A stretch of DNA of 20,915 nt from a virus: positions 1 through 20,915 of IMG/VR virus record IMGVR_UViG_3300009184_000268; one strand, 5' to 3'. The notes under the pieces were generated by a model. That model ran no database searches and was not told where the DNA came from. It saw only the letters and a program-made list of their open reading frames with translations. Shown here piece after piece: positions 20,133-20,915 of this stretch (the stretch's first letter is position 1; each line of letters begins with the position of its first letter). A program made the position numbers and the translations under genes.

Positions 20133-20297
20133 ATGGCTACGCACAAAGAATACGAGGAGTGGAAAGCAGACCCTGCGGCTCAGCAGGAATACAAAAAATA
20201 TTTACTTGAGGAAGCATACAAAACCAATCCAAAACTAGACGAATTTATTGAACACTTTACAAACCAATTTGACCAAATTTTTAAGGAAAAATCATGA
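20133..20297 (+). CDS. Small charged helical protein, 54 residues
   Basis: Starts MATHKEYEEWKADPAAQQEY and is almost wholly helical and Lys/Glu/Tyr-rich through LDEFIEHFTNQFDQIFKEKS. GGGAG lies 8 nt upstream, and the stop overlaps the next ATG (20294-20297). This frame is more A/T-rich in its second half than its neighbours. Function unknown. Confidence 0.68.
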   Translation: MATHKEYEEWKADPAAQQEYKKYLLEEAYKTNPKLDEFIEHFTNQFDQIFKEKS

Positions 20298-20915
20298 GCT
20301 TTTTTGTAGAAAACACAGCGCCATCAGGCGACTTTAAACAAGTACCCGCAGGGCTTCACCTTGCACGGTGCTATCGCATCATCGACTTAGGAACCCAGCG
20401 TACTGAGTACGATGGACAAGAGAAGCACCAGCGCAAGATCATGCTTGGTTGGGAGCTCCACGGCAAAGACGACGAAGGCGAAGAGCTAGTCACCGAGCGT
20501 GGTGATCCCCTTGCCATCTTTAAGAACTACACGCTGAGCTGGTCAGAGAAGGCGAACCTTCGCATTGACCTACAGAACTGGCGTAACAAGCCCTTCACAG
20601 ACACGGAGATGAGGCGCTTTGACATCCAGAGCATCCTTGGTGCGTGGTGCATGTTGACGGTGATCCCAAGGCCGGGCAAGAACGGCAAGATGTACTCCAA
20701 CGTCAAGGGTGTAGCCCCTGTTCCGTCGGTCATCAAGTCCGCTGGTCTTCCGCCGGCAATCAACCCTAACCAAGTGTTCCGTATAGCTGAGCCTGACTAC
20801 GAGCTGTTTGAAACCTTTGGTAAGGGGCTCAAGGCGATGATTGAGGAGTCACCTGAGTGGCAGGCTCTCCAAGGCAGAAAAACCGTTCCTACGCCCGTTA
20901 AAGCCCCTCCTAGCG
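20294..20915 (+). CDS. Probable phage single-stranded-DNA-binding-like protein, 3' end missing
   Basis: 207 codons are present before the window ends. The sequence has VPAGLHLARCYRIIDLGTQ, then IMLGWEL, NYTLSWSEKANLRIDLQNWR, FDIQSILGAWCMLTV and YSNVKGVAPVP. This beta-rich pattern matches a phage family found beside recombinases and nucleases, which I believe has an OB-like fold. Binding single-stranded DNA is my inference from that context. The last visible part is Pro/Lys-rich, so the real end is probably near. It is the last visible gene of the rightward operon and overlaps the preceding gene by ATGA. Confidence 0.72.
   Translation, partial: MSFFVENTAPSGDFKQVPAGLHLARCYRIIDLGTQRTEYDGQEKHQRKIMLGWELHGKDDEGEELVTERGDPLAIFKNYTLSWSEKANLRIDLQNWRNKPFTDTEMRRFDIQSILGAWCMLTVIPRPGKNGKMYSNVKGVAPVPSVIKSAGLPPAINPNQVFRIAEPDYELFETFGKGLKAMIEESPEWQALQGRKTVPTPVKAPPS

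Noticed and set aside
1-20915. tRNA genes, rRNA, CRISPR arrays, insertion sequences, integrase or attachment sites
   Set aside because: I looked in the gaps and along the window and saw no cloverleaf-like segment, regular spaced repeats, transposase or integrase motifs, or terminal inverted repeats.

Overview
The window is part of a tailed double-stranded DNA phage or prophage genome (Caudoviricetes). The best landmarks are a large terminase subunit with intact Walker and nuclease motifs, a small terminase subunit, a long portal protein of the kind seen in podovirus-like phages, a RusA-type Holliday junction resolvase, a DUF1376-type replication protein and a small Cro/YdaS-like repressor. 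The mix of DUF1376 replication protein, YdaS-like Cro and RusA is typical of phages of Proteobacteria. A betaproteobacterial, perhaps freshwater, host is my inference from remembered family resemblance and is not shown by the sequence. No integrase, lysis gene, tRNA or CRISPR array is visible.

Layout. Almost everything from 19287 down to 1 is on the minus strand and reads as one long, tightly packed series. Stop and start codons overlap repeatedly as ATGA, GTGA, TAATG or TGATG. In transcription order it runs: Cro-like regulator; replication protein; zinc-binding small protein; two small overlapping genes; RusA; a conserved small protein; an HNH/Ref-like zinc protein; glycosyltransferase 1; then a regulatory island (14475-15897) with two short transcription units and two terminator-like hairpins. 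Next come a cluster of small unknown genes, glycosyltransferase 2, TerS, TerL, glycosyltransferase 3, two giant modular proteins (1267 and 934 residues), the portal, and two or three small genes. A divergent plus-strand operon starts at 19427. It encodes five small proteins (two with a membrane segment) and a probable single-stranded-DNA-binding protein cut off by the window edge.

How the parts fit. The 19288-19426 intergenic region is the control point between the two directions. Three promoters (two leftward near 15020 and 15840, one rightward near 19390) share one design: an inverted repeat running into an extended -10 box, then exactly 7 nt, then a 13-nt hairpin whose stem differs in sequence but stays paired, then GGTTA and the ribosome binding site. 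The transcripts should therefore begin with a 5'-terminal stem-loop. The same inverted repeat, roughly TAAC-N4-A-RTTAA, also occurs upstream of the Cro-like gene and, less well, upstream of terS, which suggests a small regulon.

The replication gene carries, in its linker-coding part, a perfect 20-bp dyad, a perfect 14-bp AT-rich tandem repeat and several GTTGAACG-type short repeats. This resembles the lambda arrangement in which ori lies inside gene O.

The two giant proteins between TerL and portal contain segments I recognise from phage and conjugative-element polyvalent proteins (an EIQSDWHQ module and a PcfJ-like module). They share a tail motif and glycine-rich linkers, so they are candidates for proteins that enter the host with the DNA. 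No stretch longer than about 140 bases lacks a gene.
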